A DNA stretch of 64,000 nt, taken from contig NZ_MWLN01000181.1 in the NCBI RefSeq assembly GCF_002198655.1, positions 1 through 64,000 of the forward strand. Reading direction: 5' to 3'. Of the stretch, positions 1 through 7,817 are shown one piece after another. The notes below the pieces were generated by a model. It was not told the origin of the DNA. It worked only from the letters and a program-made list of their open reading frames with translations, and did not search any database. This stretch comes from Kineosporia sp. A_224 (GTDB taxonomy: Bacteria > Actinomycetota > Actinomycetes > Actinomycetales > Kineosporiaceae). The number at the start of each line of letters is the position of its first letter. Positions within the stretch are counted from its first letter, which is position 1. The position numbers and the translations under genes are program-made.

Positions 1-804
1 GGTGGTGCTCGGGGAGGCGGTGCCCCCGGAGGTGGGCGGCGGGGAGGTGGCCGTGGACCCGGAGGTCGGGGTCGAGGTCGGGCCGGTGCCGTCACCGGAC
101 GGCACGAGGGCCAGGTAGTCGAGGTCGGCGTCGTCCACGGCGTTGGAGGAGGTCAGGCGGACCCGGACGGAGCCGTTCGAGGAGACGAACCGCGCGGCGG
201 TACCCGGCACCGCGAACTCCAGCCGCCGCCAGGCTCCCCAGCCCGGCACCCCGGCGTTGCTGGCGACCTGCACCCAGGACCGGTCGTTCCTGTCCTCCAG
301 GGACCAGGTCCAGCGCTGCTGCTCGGCGGCGGGGCCGCGGTACCCGACCACGAGGGTCAGCCTCGCCGAGGGATCGACGGTCCCGCTCTCGGGACGCAGG
401 TCGAGGTACCCGTCGTAGGCGGTGCCGGCGGAGTGCCCGCCGTACTCCTGGTACCGCGCCCAGTCGTCCGCGCTGCCGGACTGGTCGAGCACCCGCAGCG
501 CCGTGACGGAGCGCCGTGAGGACGTCCCGCTCAGGGTCACGCCGGAGACCGGCAGCAGCCGCGCGCCGGTGGTCGTGACCACGGCCGGGGCCGCGGCGCG
601 CCCTGGTGCGGCGTCGGCGAGGGTCGAGGTCGTCCAGACGAGCGCGGCCGCGACCGCTGCCGTCGTCGCCCCGGCCGCGACCCGGGTGCGCCTGCTCCGG
701 GACCGAGCCGGTCCCCGCTGCTGCCTGTCTGCTGTGGTGGTGTCCACCGGTCCGAGCCTCGTTCCGTCGTCGTCCGTCGCCTGGTCCAGGCCTTCCGTGG
801 ACAC
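1..804 (-). CDS. Secreted beta-sandwich protein, N-terminal part (runs off window)
   Basis: The reading frame is open on the reverse strand from a GTG at 804 to the window edge, so the C-terminus is missing. After an arginine-rich N-terminus comes a hydrophobic stretch rich in Ala/Val/Thr ending near ADAAPGRA, which looks like a signal peptide. About 150 residues of aromatic-rich beta-strand sequence follow (WARYQEYGG, YDGYLDLRP, WSLEDRNDRSW, DADLDYLAL), resembling a carbohydrate-binding or jelly-roll module. A Ser/Thr/Pro/Gly linker reaches the edge. Linkers of this kind usually tether a binding module to a catalytic domain in actinobacterial glycanases, so an exported polysaccharide-active enzyme is plausible but unproven. 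GTG 747 is an alternative start in the same frame. The catalytic part cannot be seen. Confidence 0.6.
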   Translation of the reverse strand, partial: MSTEGLDQATDDDGTRLGPVDTTTADRQQRGPARSRSRRTRVAAGATTAAVAAALVWTTSTLADAAPGRAAAPAVVTTTGARLLPVSGVTLSGTSSRRSVTALRVLDQSGSADDWARYQEYGGHSAGTAYDGYLDLRPESGTVDPSARLTLVVGYRGPAAEQQRWTWSLEDRNDRSWVQVASNAGVPGWGAWRRLEFAVPGTAARFVSSNGSVRVRLTSSNAVDDADLDYLALVPSGDGTGPTSTPTSGSTATSPPPTSGGTASPSTT

Positions 805-843
805 CCTGGCGACAGTCGCATGACGATCTGATGACGCGGGGGC

Positions 844-1566
844 TCAGCCGGTCGTGACGATCCGGAACGCCTCGGCGAGCCGGCCCGCGGGCAGTCCCGC
901 GGCCTCGGCCGTGAAGGCCCCCCAGCTGCGGAGCATCGCCTCGAGGTCGTCGTGGTGGCTCGTCTGGCTCTTGTGCGCGTCGAGCGCCTCCAGCTTGCGG
1001 CCGAAGGTGTCGGTGATGTCGACGAAGTGGTCCGGCGACGGGTCGGCCATGAGCCAGACCTCCTTGACCGTCCACGGCTCCAGGCCCTCGTCGTCGAGGA
1101 GCTCGGGGTAGGCGAACGGGTTGCGGGCCGCCGGGTAGATGGCGCGGATCGACGCCTCGCCGGCGGCGAGGTGGTCCGGGTGGCTGGCCCCGATCCGGGC
1201 CCAGTTGCGCTCGGGGGACTGGATGAGCATCCGCTCGGGCCGGACCTGCCGGATCACCCGGACGATGTCGCGCTGCAGCTCGTGCGTCGGGTCGAGCCAG
1301 CCGTCCCGGTAGCCGTCGAGGAAGCGGACGTCCTCGACGCCGACCGCCGCGGCGGCCGCGCGCTGCTCGGCCTCGCGGATGCGCGGCATCTCCTCGCGCG
1401 GGGTGTCGTCGAACCCGCCCTGGTCGCCACGGGTGCACAGCAGGTAGGTCACGGCGAGGCCGGACGACGTCCAGCCGGCCGAGGTGCCCGCGGCACCGAA
1501 GTCGAGGTCGTCCGGGTGGGCGGCGACGCAGAGGATGCGGGAGACGTCGGAGTCGCTGAGAGGCAC
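844..1566 (-). CDS. PIG-L / LmbE-family zinc deacetylase
   Basis: A 240-residue PIG-L family protein; members remove N-acetyl groups from GlcNAc-type conjugates (MshB and Mca of mycothiol metabolism are relatives). The signature AHPDD lies at residues 16-20 and a second metal-ligand motif HPDHL near residue 152, so the zinc site looks complete. The length is normal for the family. GTG 1566 is preferred over GTG 1614 because the family begins just before the first beta strand and because a TACAGT box (1573-1578, reverse strand) ends six bases before it, suggesting a leaderless transcript. The substrate cannot be told from sequence. Neighbours on both sides are separate transcription units. Confidence 0.85.
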   Translation of the reverse strand: MPLSDSDVSRILCVAAHPDDLDFGAAGTSAGWTSSGLAVTYLLCTRGDQGGFDDTPREEMPRIREAEQRAAAAAVGVEDVRFLDGYRDGWLDPTHELQRDIVRVIRQVRPERMLIQSPERNWARIGASHPDHLAAGEASIRAIYPAARNPFAYPELLDDEGLEPWTVKEVWLMADPSPDHFVDITDTFGRKLEALDAHKSQTSHHDDLEAMLRSWGAFTAEAAGLPAGRLAEAFRIVTTG

Positions 1567-1652
1567 GAGGGCACTGTATGCGGCGACGGCCCGGGGACGC
1601 CGGTCCGGCGCCACCGCCGGGCGTGGCCGGCTACCGGGGCACTACCGGGGCA

Positions 1653-2543
1653 CTACCGGGGCAGCTTGTCCGGGGCGAGGACGAGGTCGACCCGGGTCAC
1701 CCGGCCGCCCCCGACGGTGAGCGCGGCCACGAGGAAGGTGACGCCGTCCCGGGTCGCGACGAAGCCCGGCCCGCCGTTGACGGTCGCGGGGCGCACGACG
1801 TCCCCCGCCCGGGCCTTGCGGCCGATCCCCAGCACGAACCGGGCCACGTCGTCGGCACCGCGCACCGGGCGCCGGGCCGCGCTGACGACCCCGCCGCCGT
1901 CGCTCGTGAGGACGGCGTCCGGGTCGAGGACGGCGACGAGCGCGGCGAGGTCGCCGCCGCCCGCCGCGGCGAGGAACGCCTCGGCGACCCGGCGCTGCTC
2001 CCGGCGGTCCACCTCGACCCGGGCCGCGCCCGACGCCACGTGCGCACGGGCCCGGACGGCGAGCTGGCGGACGGCGGCCGGCGTCCGCCCGACCGCCTGG
2101 GCGACGGCAGGGAAGGGCAGCCCGAACAGGTCGTGGAGCACCCACGCCGTGCGCTCGGCGGGGGTCAGCGCCTCCAGGACGACCATGAGCGCGTAGCTGA
2201 CCCGCTCGTCGAGCGTGACCCGGTCGGCCGGGTCGGGCGCGGCGGCCGCCGGGTCGCCGCCGACGATCGGCTCGGGCAGCCACGGCCCGACGTAGGCCTC
2301 CCGCCGGACCCGGGCCGAGCGCAGGACGTCGAGCGCGCGCCGGGCGACGGCGACCGTGGCCCACGCCTCGACGTCCCGGACCGGGTCGCGGGCGTCGGCC
2401 GCGACGAGCGAGAGCCAGCAGTCGGCGACGACGTCCTCGGCCTCGGCGCGGCTGCCGAGGACGGCGTACGCGACCCCGGCGAGCCGGCCGCGCTGCGCGG
2501 CCCAGGCCCGGGCGAGCTCCTCGGTGCGCGGCTCGGACGTCAT
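1653..2543 (-). CDS. ECF41-type RNA polymerase sigma factor with SnoaL-like C-terminal domain
   Basis: A 296-residue extracytoplasmic-function sigma factor. Sigma region 2 covers about residues 10-75 (AEAEDVVADCWL), region 4 about 115-170 (TPAERTAWVLHDLFGLPF), followed by a SnoaL/NTF2-like extension of about 100 residues (VLDPDAVLTSDGGGVV). Three ECF41 hallmarks are present: WLPEP in the linker, DGGG in the extension, and a C-terminal PDKLPR close to the group's NPDKL. In ECF41 factors the extension controls activity in place of a membrane anti-sigma factor. The ATG overlaps the upstream gene's stop by four bases (ATGA), so the two are translationally coupled. ECF41 genes commonly neighbour an oxidoreductase, epimerase or carboxymuconolactone-decarboxylase-like gene, which fits here. 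Confidence 0.9.
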   Translation of the reverse strand: MTSEPRTEELARAWAAQRGRLAGVAYAVLGSRAEAEDVVADCWLSLVAADARDPVRDVEAWATVAVARRALDVLRSARVRREAYVGPWLPEPIVGGDPAAAAPDPADRVTLDERVSYALMVVLEALTPAERTAWVLHDLFGLPFPAVAQAVGRTPAAVRQLAVRARAHVASGAARVEVDRREQRRVAEAFLAAAGGGDLAALVAVLDPDAVLTSDGGGVVSAARRPVRGADDVARFVLGIGRKARAGDVVRPATVNGGPGFVATRDGVTFLVAALTVGGGRVTRVDLVLAPDKLPR

Positions 2544-3319
2544 CGCGCCGCCCGCAGCCGCTGCGTCTCCCCGAGCGCCGCCAGGTACTCCTCGAACGTG
2601 CGCGTCCCGGCGTCGAAGGGTGCGGCCGGCACGAGCGCACCGCGGGCCGCGGCCCGCCCCGCGGCCCCCGGCAGCCGCACCGGCATGACGAGCGCGCGCC
2701 GTCCGGTCGCACGCAGGTAGCCGCGCACCATGTCGGCCAGGTGCATCGTCCGCGGGCCGGCGAACGGGGGCGCGTCGCCGCCGGGACCGGCAGCGACGAG
2801 GTCGGCGAGGCGGGCCGCGACCTCCTGCGCCGCAACGGGTCTGCTGAGCATCGACGGGACGGCGAGGACGGGTCCGCGGACGCCGCCGGCGTACTGCCCG
2901 GCGAACTCGTGGAACTGGGTGGCCCGCAGGACGGTCCACGGCACGGCGCCGGCGCGGACGACCTGCTCCTGCCGGCGCTTGCCCGCGTAGTAGCCGAGGT
3001 CGACGTCGTCGATGCCGACGATCGAGAGGACGACGAGGTGACCGGCACCGGCCCGGCGCGCCGCGGCCACGAGGTGCGTCGTCGCGGCGTCGAAGAACCC
3101 CTCCGCGACGGCGCGCCGCGTCGTCGTGACGTTCGAGACGTCGACGACCGCGGTGCACCCGTCGAGCGCGGCGCCCAGGCCGGCCCCGGTCGTCAGGTCG
3201 ACGCCGGTCGAGCGGGCGAGCACGACCGGCTCGTCCCCGCGCTCGCGCAGTGCCGCCACGACGAGCCGCCCGACGAGGCCGGTGCCGCCGGCGACCGCGA
3301 TCTTCCCCGGAGATGTCAT
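2540..3319 (-). CDS. NAD(P)-binding SDR / atypical epimerase family protein
   Basis: A 259-residue Rossmann-fold protein. The nucleotide-binding motif GGTGLVG is at about residues 10-16, and a YYAGK motif near residue 108 resembles the SDR YxxxK pair. It belongs to the NmrA-like/atypical SDR proteins described as NAD(P)H-binding or epimerase-like. It is probably the partner oxidoreductase of the ECF41 sigma factor encoded directly downstream with an ATGA overlap; such pairs are usually co-transcribed and sometimes are the sigma factor's own target. The start is at ATG 3319, next to the first strand (TSPGKIAVAGG); ATG 3355 would add 12 unstructured residues. The substrate is unknown. Confidence 0.8.
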   Translation of the reverse strand: MTSPGKIAVAGGTGLVGRLVVAALRERGDEPVVLARSTGVDLTTGAGLGAALDGCTAVVDVSNVTTTRRAVAEGFFDAATTHLVAAARRAGAGHLVVLSIVGIDDVDLGYYAGKRRQEQVVRAGAVPWTVLRATQFHEFAGQYAGGVRGPVLAVPSMLSRPVAAQEVAARLADLVAAGPGGDAPPFAGPRTMHLADMVRGYLRATGRRALVMPVRLPGAAGRAAARGALVPAAPFDAGTRTFEEYLAALGETQRLRAAR

Positions 3320-3371
3320 GGCACCAGGACGATCCGGCGGCGTCGGGTGTGACATCGGGCCGGGCGACCGC

Positions 3372-3860
3372 TCAGAGCCAGTGGTTGTCGTGCCGCAGGA
3401 AGAAGTCGAGCCGCTCGTCGTCCGTCATCGCCTCGCGCCGGGCGGCGTCCGCGAGCACCTCGAAGTACTCCTCGCGCGGTGCCCCCGGCGTGAAGAGCAG
3501 GAGCATCGACGCGGGCTCGCCGGACTCGTTGCGGAACGCGTGGACGCCGCCGATCGGCACGTGCAGGAAGTCGCCCGGGACCGCGTCGAGCCAGCGCCCG
3601 CCGTCGAAGAGCCGGACCGTGCCGGCGAGCACGTAGAAGGACTCGGTGAGCGACCGGTGGAAGTGCGGGCCGGGGCCGCTGGGCCCCGGGCCCATGTCCC
3701 AGCGGTAGAGACCGAACGCGCCGCCGGTGGCGGCGGCCGTCGCGAGGTAGGCCGCGCCGCCGCCGGCGGCGTTGTCGACGTCGCGCGGCGCGTCGTGCGG
3801 GCGCAGCCACGCGGTCGTCTCGCCGCGGACGCCCTGGTAGCGCACGGGTGGGTAGGACAT
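3372..3860 (-). CDS. Cupin-domain protein
   Basis: A 162-residue single-domain cupin. Cupin motif 1 is recognisable around HFHRSLTESFYVL, with the spaced histidines and glutamate that bind a metal, and motif 2 around PGDFLHVPIGGVHAF. A short helical tail ends in FFLRHDNHWL. Cupins of this size are either small enzymes or ligand-binding proteins; the sequence does not decide which. It begins 14 bases after the stop of the GAF regulator on the same strand, so the two probably form one transcript, and the cupin may act on or sense the regulator's ligand (inference). Confidence 0.8.
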   Translation of the reverse strand: MSYPPVRYQGVRGETTAWLRPHDAPRDVDNAAGGGAAYLATAAATGGAFGLYRWDMGPGPSGPGPHFHRSLTESFYVLAGTVRLFDGGRWLDAVPGDFLHVPIGGVHAFRNESGEPASMLLLFTPGAPREEYFEVLADAARREAMTDDERLDFFLRHDNHWL

Positions 3861-3874
3861 GCCGGCAGCCTGCG

Positions 3875-5215
3875 TCAGCCCTCGTCCGCCGCACCCTCGG
3901 CCGCGCCGTCGGCGCGCGCGGCGCGCAGCCGGCGCACGCCCGGGGACGACGAGAAGGCGAGAAGGTCCTGCGGCCGCCGCGGCCAGCGGATGTCGAGGTC
4001 GACCCACTCGGCGAACCGGTACGGCTTGTGGTCGAGCACGCCGCCGAGGTTTCGGCGCAGCCGGGAGAGCTCGGCGCGCACCGTGACGGTCCGCGCGGAG
4101 TCGGCGAAGAGGTCGTGCGCGAGCTCGCTCGCCGTCCGGCCCTCGGGGTGGGCCGCGAGCAGCAGGAGCAGCTCGGCGTGCCGGGGGCTCAGCGATTGCT
4201 CCCACGCGCCGCTCGGGCCGTCGATGACCAGGCGCCACTGCCGCGTGCCGCGGACGTCGAGGACCACGGTCGTCGTGGCGGGCGCGCCGGCCGGTGCGCC
4301 GTCCTCGATCCGGACCAGCCAGCCGCCCGGGACCGGCTCGAGCCGGCAGGGGCCGAACGACGGCAGCCAGGTGCGCTCGTCGTCGACCTTGTCGGGGAGC
4401 AGCACCCGGTCGACCGGGGCGACGCCCGCCGCGGCGGCGAGCCAGCCGTGCCGGTCGGTGACGAGGGCCCGGCCCTCGATCCGGGCGAGCATCGGCGCGG
4501 CGACCGCGCGCAGCCGCACCAGCTCGGCCTGGTGCTCGGTGTGCAGGCGCTGCTCGGCGAGCCGGGCCACGGCGTCGACCAGCGCGAGGGTGCTCGCGTG
4601 CACGGTGGCGGCCGGCCCGCTCACGTCGACGACGCCGAGCAGCCGTCCGGTCCGCGGGTCGTGGACAGGGGCCGCCGCGCACGTCCACGAGTGGTGGGAC
4701 CGCACGTAGTGCTCCGCCGAGTAGACCTGGACCGGACGCCGCGCGACGAGCGCGGTCCCGATCGCGTTCGTGCCGACGGCGCCCTCGTCCCACGCCGCGC
4801 CCTCGACGAACCCGAGGCCGTCGGCCCGGCGGCGGACGGCGCTGCTGCCGTCCCGCCAGAGGATCCGGCCGCCCGCGTCGACGACGACCATGATGTGCAG
4901 CGCCTCGTCGGCGATGCTCACGAGCCCGCCGCGCAGGGTCTGCAGCGCAGGCAGGAACCCGCTCGCCTCGCGGCGGGCCTCGAGGTCCTCGCGGCCCAGC
5001 GGCTCCGGCGCGCTGCCGTGACCGTCCGGGTCGAGGCCGCTCGTCTGCACCCGGCGCCACGAGTCCTCGATGACCGGTCGCGGCGCGCCCGGCACCCGTC
5101 GGCCGGGGGTGCGGGCGCCCGCGACGGCGGCGTCGTGCAGGCGCGACAGCGTGCGCGCGTGCGCCCGCGGGTCGGTGCCCACGGGCACGGCGCTCTCCAG
5201 CCGCGCGGCCTGCAC
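3875..5215 (-). CDS. GAF-domain transcriptional regulator with C-terminal DNA-binding domain
   Basis: A 446-residue AcoR-like regulator of the actinobacterial type. The N-terminal region contains the conserved PVIEDSWRR segment. A GAF sensory domain spans about residues 95-225, with GAVGTNAIGTAL and SAEHYV.SHHSWTC typical of the family. A C-terminal helix-turn-helix region follows (about 345-425: LSPRHAELLLLLAAHPEGRTASEL, VRAELSRLRR). The sigma-54 AAA domain of true AcoR is absent, as usual in actinobacteria. GTG 5215 has a strong Shine-Dalgarno GGAGGTG nine bases upstream. Homologues often sit near alcohol or aldehyde dehydrogenase genes; here the downstream partner is a cupin, so the target is unclear. 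Confidence 0.85.
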   Translation of the reverse strand: MQAARLESAVPVGTDPRAHARTLSRLHDAAVAGARTPGRRVPGAPRPVIEDSWRRVQTSGLDPDGHGSAPEPLGREDLEARREASGFLPALQTLRGGLVSIADEALHIMVVVDAGGRILWRDGSSAVRRRADGLGFVEGAAWDEGAVGTNAIGTALVARRPVQVYSAEHYVRSHHSWTCAAAPVHDPRTGRLLGVVDVSGPAATVHASTLALVDAVARLAEQRLHTEHQAELVRLRAVAAPMLARIEGRALVTDRHGWLAAAAGVAPVDRVLLPDKVDDERTWLPSFGPCRLEPVPGGWLVRIEDGAPAGAPATTTVVLDVRGTRQWRLVIDGPSGAWEQSLSPRHAELLLLLAAHPEGRTASELAHDLFADSARTVTVRAELSRLRRNLGGVLDHKPYRFAEWVDLDIRWPRRPQDLLAFSSSPGVRRLRAARADGAAEGAADEG

Positions 5216-5485
5216 CGGGCGTCACCTCCACCTCGAGGGGAGCACCAGTGTGACCCGGGACACGACGCGACGTAACCCCCGGGGACCGACCAACCCCGGG
5301 CTGCCACCCCACCCTGCCGACCGGCCCGCCGGACGACGAGGGTTGCCGGAGGTTGCAGCCGCCCGTACCCCCGGTCGTCACAAGAGCGCTCCCATGACCG
5401 ACACGCCGCGCTCGGCGGGCGTTCAGGTGTTCTGCGGTACGCCACAAGATCGCGGGCCGTCGGACGGTCGCGGCAGACTGCTCCC
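5216..5485. other. Intergenic region between divergent GAF regulator and membrane protein
   Basis: No gene is seen in these 270 bases. The left end carries the Shine-Dalgarno of the GAF regulator. Two short direct repeats GGTTGC (near 5341 and 5350) lie in the middle. On the right, a CAGACT box at 5474-5479 stands six bases before the GTG of the membrane protein and may be its -10 element. Confidence 0.4.
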
Positions 5486-6025
5486 GTGACCGTCGCCTCG
5501 CTCCTGCTCCTCGCGGCCGTGTCCGCGCTGGCGCTCGGCCTGTACCGCGAGCTGCCGCCCGTGCGCCGCAAGCGGGCCCGGGCGCTCATCGCCCTCGTCG
5601 TCGCCGTCGTGCTCCTCGGAACGGCCGGCGCGCTCGCCTGGGTCGCACCGGCGGTCACCGGGTGGGTCGCGGAGGCTGCCGTCGCGCTCGCCGTCCTCGC
5701 CGGCGCGACCGCGGGCGGGCCGGTCGCCACGGCGCTGCTCCGCCTGGCGACCAACCCCGGCGCGGCCCCCGGCACCCCGAGCCCGGCCGACCCGACGCTG
5801 CTGCACGGCGGGGCGTGGATCGGCGTCCTCGAGCGGCTCGCCGTGACGTCGTCCGTGCTCCTCGGCTGGCCCGAGGGGGTCGCGGTCGTGCTCGCCGTCA
5901 AGGGCCTGGGCCGCTACCCCGAGCTGCGGGCACCGGCCGCCGCCGAGCGCTTCATCATCGGCACCTTCGGCAGCGTCCTGTGGGCGGTCGCCTGCGCGGG
6001 CGCGGGCTGGGCACTGCTGCACTGA
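5486..6025 (+). CDS. Membrane protein of the SatD-associated type, unknown function
   Basis: A 179-residue integral membrane protein with about four hydrophobic segments: the N-terminus, residues 34-56, 60-80 and the C-terminal 158-178. A conserved-looking segment LKGLGRYPEL...AERFIIGTF (read here as VKGLGRYPEL) precedes the last helix. I recall this C-terminal motif from actinobacterial proteins encoded beside SatD-family proteins, and the convergent neighbour here is indeed SatD-like. The function is unknown. GTG 5486 is preceded at six bases by CAGACT, the same hexamer found at the same distance before the SatD start, which suggests both are leaderless and share promoter properties. Confidence 0.65.
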   Translation: MTVASLLLLAAVSALALGLYRELPPVRRKRARALIALVVAVVLLGTAGALAWVAPAVTGWVAEAAVALAVLAGATAGGPVATALLRLATNPGAAPGTPSPADPTLLHGGAWIGVLERLAVTSSVLLGWPEGVAVVLAVKGLGRYPELRAPAAAERFIIGTFGSVLWAVACAGAGWALLH

Positions 6026-6053
6026 CGGCACCTGCCGGGTGCATGTCGCGGGG

Positions 6054-6659
6054 TCAGCCCCGGGCGGCCTCGTCGAGCAGCCGCGCGGCGGCCGGCCGGG
6101 CGGCCCGCTCCTGCGGCCACAGCCCGGCCGCGAGCCGCTGGCCGACGGCCTGCCGGGACACCTCGAGCTTGGCCGCCGCCTCGCTGACCGTGAGCCCGCC
6201 GCTCACGAGGTCGACCGCCTCCCAGGCGGGCCCGCTGCGCCGCGCGACCGCTGCGGCGAGCAGCCCGAGGACGCCGTCCGCGTCGTGTGCGACGTCCTCG
6301 CGCACCCCGCGGACGGCGACGTGGTCGGGGCTGCGCTTGGCGGCGTCGACGGCCGCCCGGGCGAGTGTGAACGCCGTTCCGTGGGCGGCCCGGGTCGAGC
6401 GCGGCAGCGGCTCGTCGACGGGGCCGGCCCCGATCCCGACATGCCAGACGCCCTGCCGGACGAGGTCGAGGACGACCGCGACGACCGACGACGCGTCGTC
6501 GAGGACGCCCTGGAACTCGTCCCCCGCCGTGCGCTCGAAAGTGAGGACGGGCGGGCGGACGCCAGGCGTCCCGGCGAGGTGCTCGAGCCGTGCCAGCGCG
6601 GCGTCGACCCGGTCGACGGTACGCCGGCTGTGTCGCTGGTCCACGGTGAGGACGAACAT
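6054..6659 (-). CDS. SatD-family protein with C-terminal helix-turn-helix
   Basis: A 201-residue SatD-like protein. The N-terminal two thirds form an alpha/beta domain (FVLTVDQRHSRR, FERTAGDEFQGVL, WHVGIGAGPV) whose GDEF-containing strand recalls nucleotide-cyclase folds. The C-terminus has a clear helix-turn-helix, GLTVSEAAAKLEVSRQAVGQ. SatD was named from a streptococcal locus; its biochemical role is not settled. It converges with the membrane protein, with 28 bases between the stops. ATG 6659 lacks a Shine-Dalgarno and has CAGACT six bases upstream. A 7-4-7 dyad covers its probable -35 region, consistent with self-regulation through the helix-turn-helix (inference). Confidence 0.8.
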   Translation of the reverse strand: MFVLTVDQRHSRRTVDRVDAALARLEHLAGTPGVRPPVLTFERTAGDEFQGVLDDASSVVAVVLDLVRQGVWHVGIGAGPVDEPLPRSTRAAHGTAFTLARAAVDAAKRSPDHVAVRGVREDVAHDADGVLGLLAAAVARRSGPAWEAVDLVSGGLTVSEAAAKLEVSRQAVGQRLAAGLWPQERAARPAAARLLDEAARG

Positions 6660-6665
6660 GCGTCA

Positions 6666-6694
6666 AGTCTGAACCCTTGCATCGCCCGACGCAA
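6666..6694 (-). promoter_or_regulatory. satD promoter with dyad operator
   Basis: On the reverse strand, TTGCGT (6689-6694) and CAGACT (6666-6671) are separated by 17 bases and the latter ends six bases before the ATG. The dyad TTGCATC-GCCC-GACGCAA at 6677-6694 (arms match at six of seven positions) covers the -35 box and part of the spacer, a classic repressor position. Confidence 0.5.
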
Positions 6695-6725
6695 GCCTGA
6701 TGACTTTCCACTGACCATCCCCTGC

Positions 6726-6774
6726 AGTTACTAGCGCGTACGACCCAGTAAGTGGGTCATACGCGCTAGTAACT
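6726..6774. terminator. 49-bp near-perfect palindrome, likely terminator
   Basis: Arms of 22 bases, 6726-6747 and 6753-6774, differ at one position and enclose the loop GTAAG. The element lies 17 bases past the stop of the reverse-strand hydrolase and upstream of satD. It is much less GC-rich than its surroundings and lacks a T tract. It probably ends the hydrolase transcript. Confidence 0.6.
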
Positions 6775-6791
6775 TGGGGATGGGTGGGTGG

Positions 6792-7694
6792 TCAGAGGCT
6801 GGGCAGCAGCTCGTCGAGGACCTCGCCGACCTTGCCGACGGCGATCGACAGGTGGCCCTCGTCGGGGAGCAGGTGCGCCCGGGCGGCGGGGATCCGCTGC
6901 GCGAGCCAGGCGCCGTGCGCGGCGGGGACCATGAGGTCGACCCCGCCCTGCCAGACCGAGACCGGGCAGCGCAGGTCGTCGAGCGAGAAGCCCCAGTCGG
7001 TGCAGAAGGCGAGGTCGTCCTCCAGCCAGCCCTGGATGCCGGGGGCGAGCGCGTGCTCGATGCTCTCGACGAGCTCGCCCGCGAGCGCGGAGCCGGTGAC
7101 GATCGCGACATCGACGGGCGGCAGCAGGGACGACCAGCTCTGCGCGAGCAGCTCGGGCGTGAGGTCGGCGAGCCCGGCGCGCTGCTCCTCGAGATAGGAC
7201 CGCAGCGCACCCTCGCCGGTGAGCGCGGCGCCGAACTCGTCGATGTTGTCCTGGCCCATGCCGGCGAGGAAGTCGAGACCGTCCGCGCCGTACGGGCCGA
7301 CGCCGGCGATCGAGGCCACCGCGGCGACCCGGTCGCCGAGCAGCGCGGCCGTCGCGAGCGCGTGCGGGCCGCCGCCGGAGGTGCCCATGACGACGACCCG
7401 GCCCACCCCGAGCGCGTCGAGGACGGCGGCGACGTCCGCGGCGACGGCGGCGACGTCCCGGCCGGGGGCGGGGGACGACGTGCTGTAGCCGGCGCGGGTC
7501 GGCGCGACGAGCCGGACGCCGCGCGCAGCTGCGGCCGCCCGCGTGGTCCCGGCCGGTCGGCCCCACGACGGCGTCCCGTGCAGGTCGACGGCGACCGGCG
7601 CGTCGTCCGGGGTCGTCGACCAGTTCACGAGGTGCACCTCGAGGACGCCGCCGTCCTCGAGCTCGACCATCCGCTGGGTCACGTCGTCCGTCAT
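6792..7694 (-). CDS. Alpha/beta hydrolase
   Basis: A 300-residue alpha/beta-hydrolase-fold protein. The oxyanion region DLHGTPSW is at about residues 37-44 and the nucleophile elbow GTSGGG at about 104-109 with Ser as nucleophile. A later SVWQGGVDLMVP strand carries the acid, and HLLPDEGHLS near the C-terminus supplies the catalytic histidine. Reaction and substrate cannot be deduced; similar proteins are annotated as peroxidases, esterases or proline-iminopeptidase-like. ATG 7694 has TACGGT (7702-7707, reverse strand) seven bases upstream and no Shine-Dalgarno, pointing to a leaderless message. A long palindrome follows the gene. Confidence 0.85.
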   Translation of the reverse strand: MTDDVTQRMVELEDGGVLEVHLVNWSTTPDDAPVAVDLHGTPSWGRPAGTTRAAAAARGVRLVAPTRAGYSTSSPAPGRDVAAVAADVAAVLDALGVGRVVVMGTSGGGPHALATAALLGDRVAAVASIAGVGPYGADGLDFLAGMGQDNIDEFGAALTGEGALRSYLEEQRAGLADLTPELLAQSWSSLLPPVDVAIVTGSALAGELVESIEHALAPGIQGWLEDDLAFCTDWGFSLDDLRCPVSVWQGGVDLMVPAAHGAWLAQRIPAARAHLLPDEGHLSIAVGKVGEVLDELLPSL

Positions 7695-7803
7695 GCGGCA
7701 GACCGTATCCCTCGCCGGGGGCCCGGGGGTGCGTCTCGGGCGGGCTGTGGACGACGCGTCGACCGACCTGTGGACGATCCGAACACCTGTCCGGTCGGCG
7801 CCG

Positions 7804-7817
7804 TAGGGTGGAACCGG
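7804..7817 (+). promoter_or_regulatory. -10 element of pcrA (leaderless)
   Basis: TAGGGT at 7804-7809 ends seven bases before GTG 7817. The spacing would place the transcription start at or next to the start codon. No convincing -35 box is seen. Confidence 0.45.
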
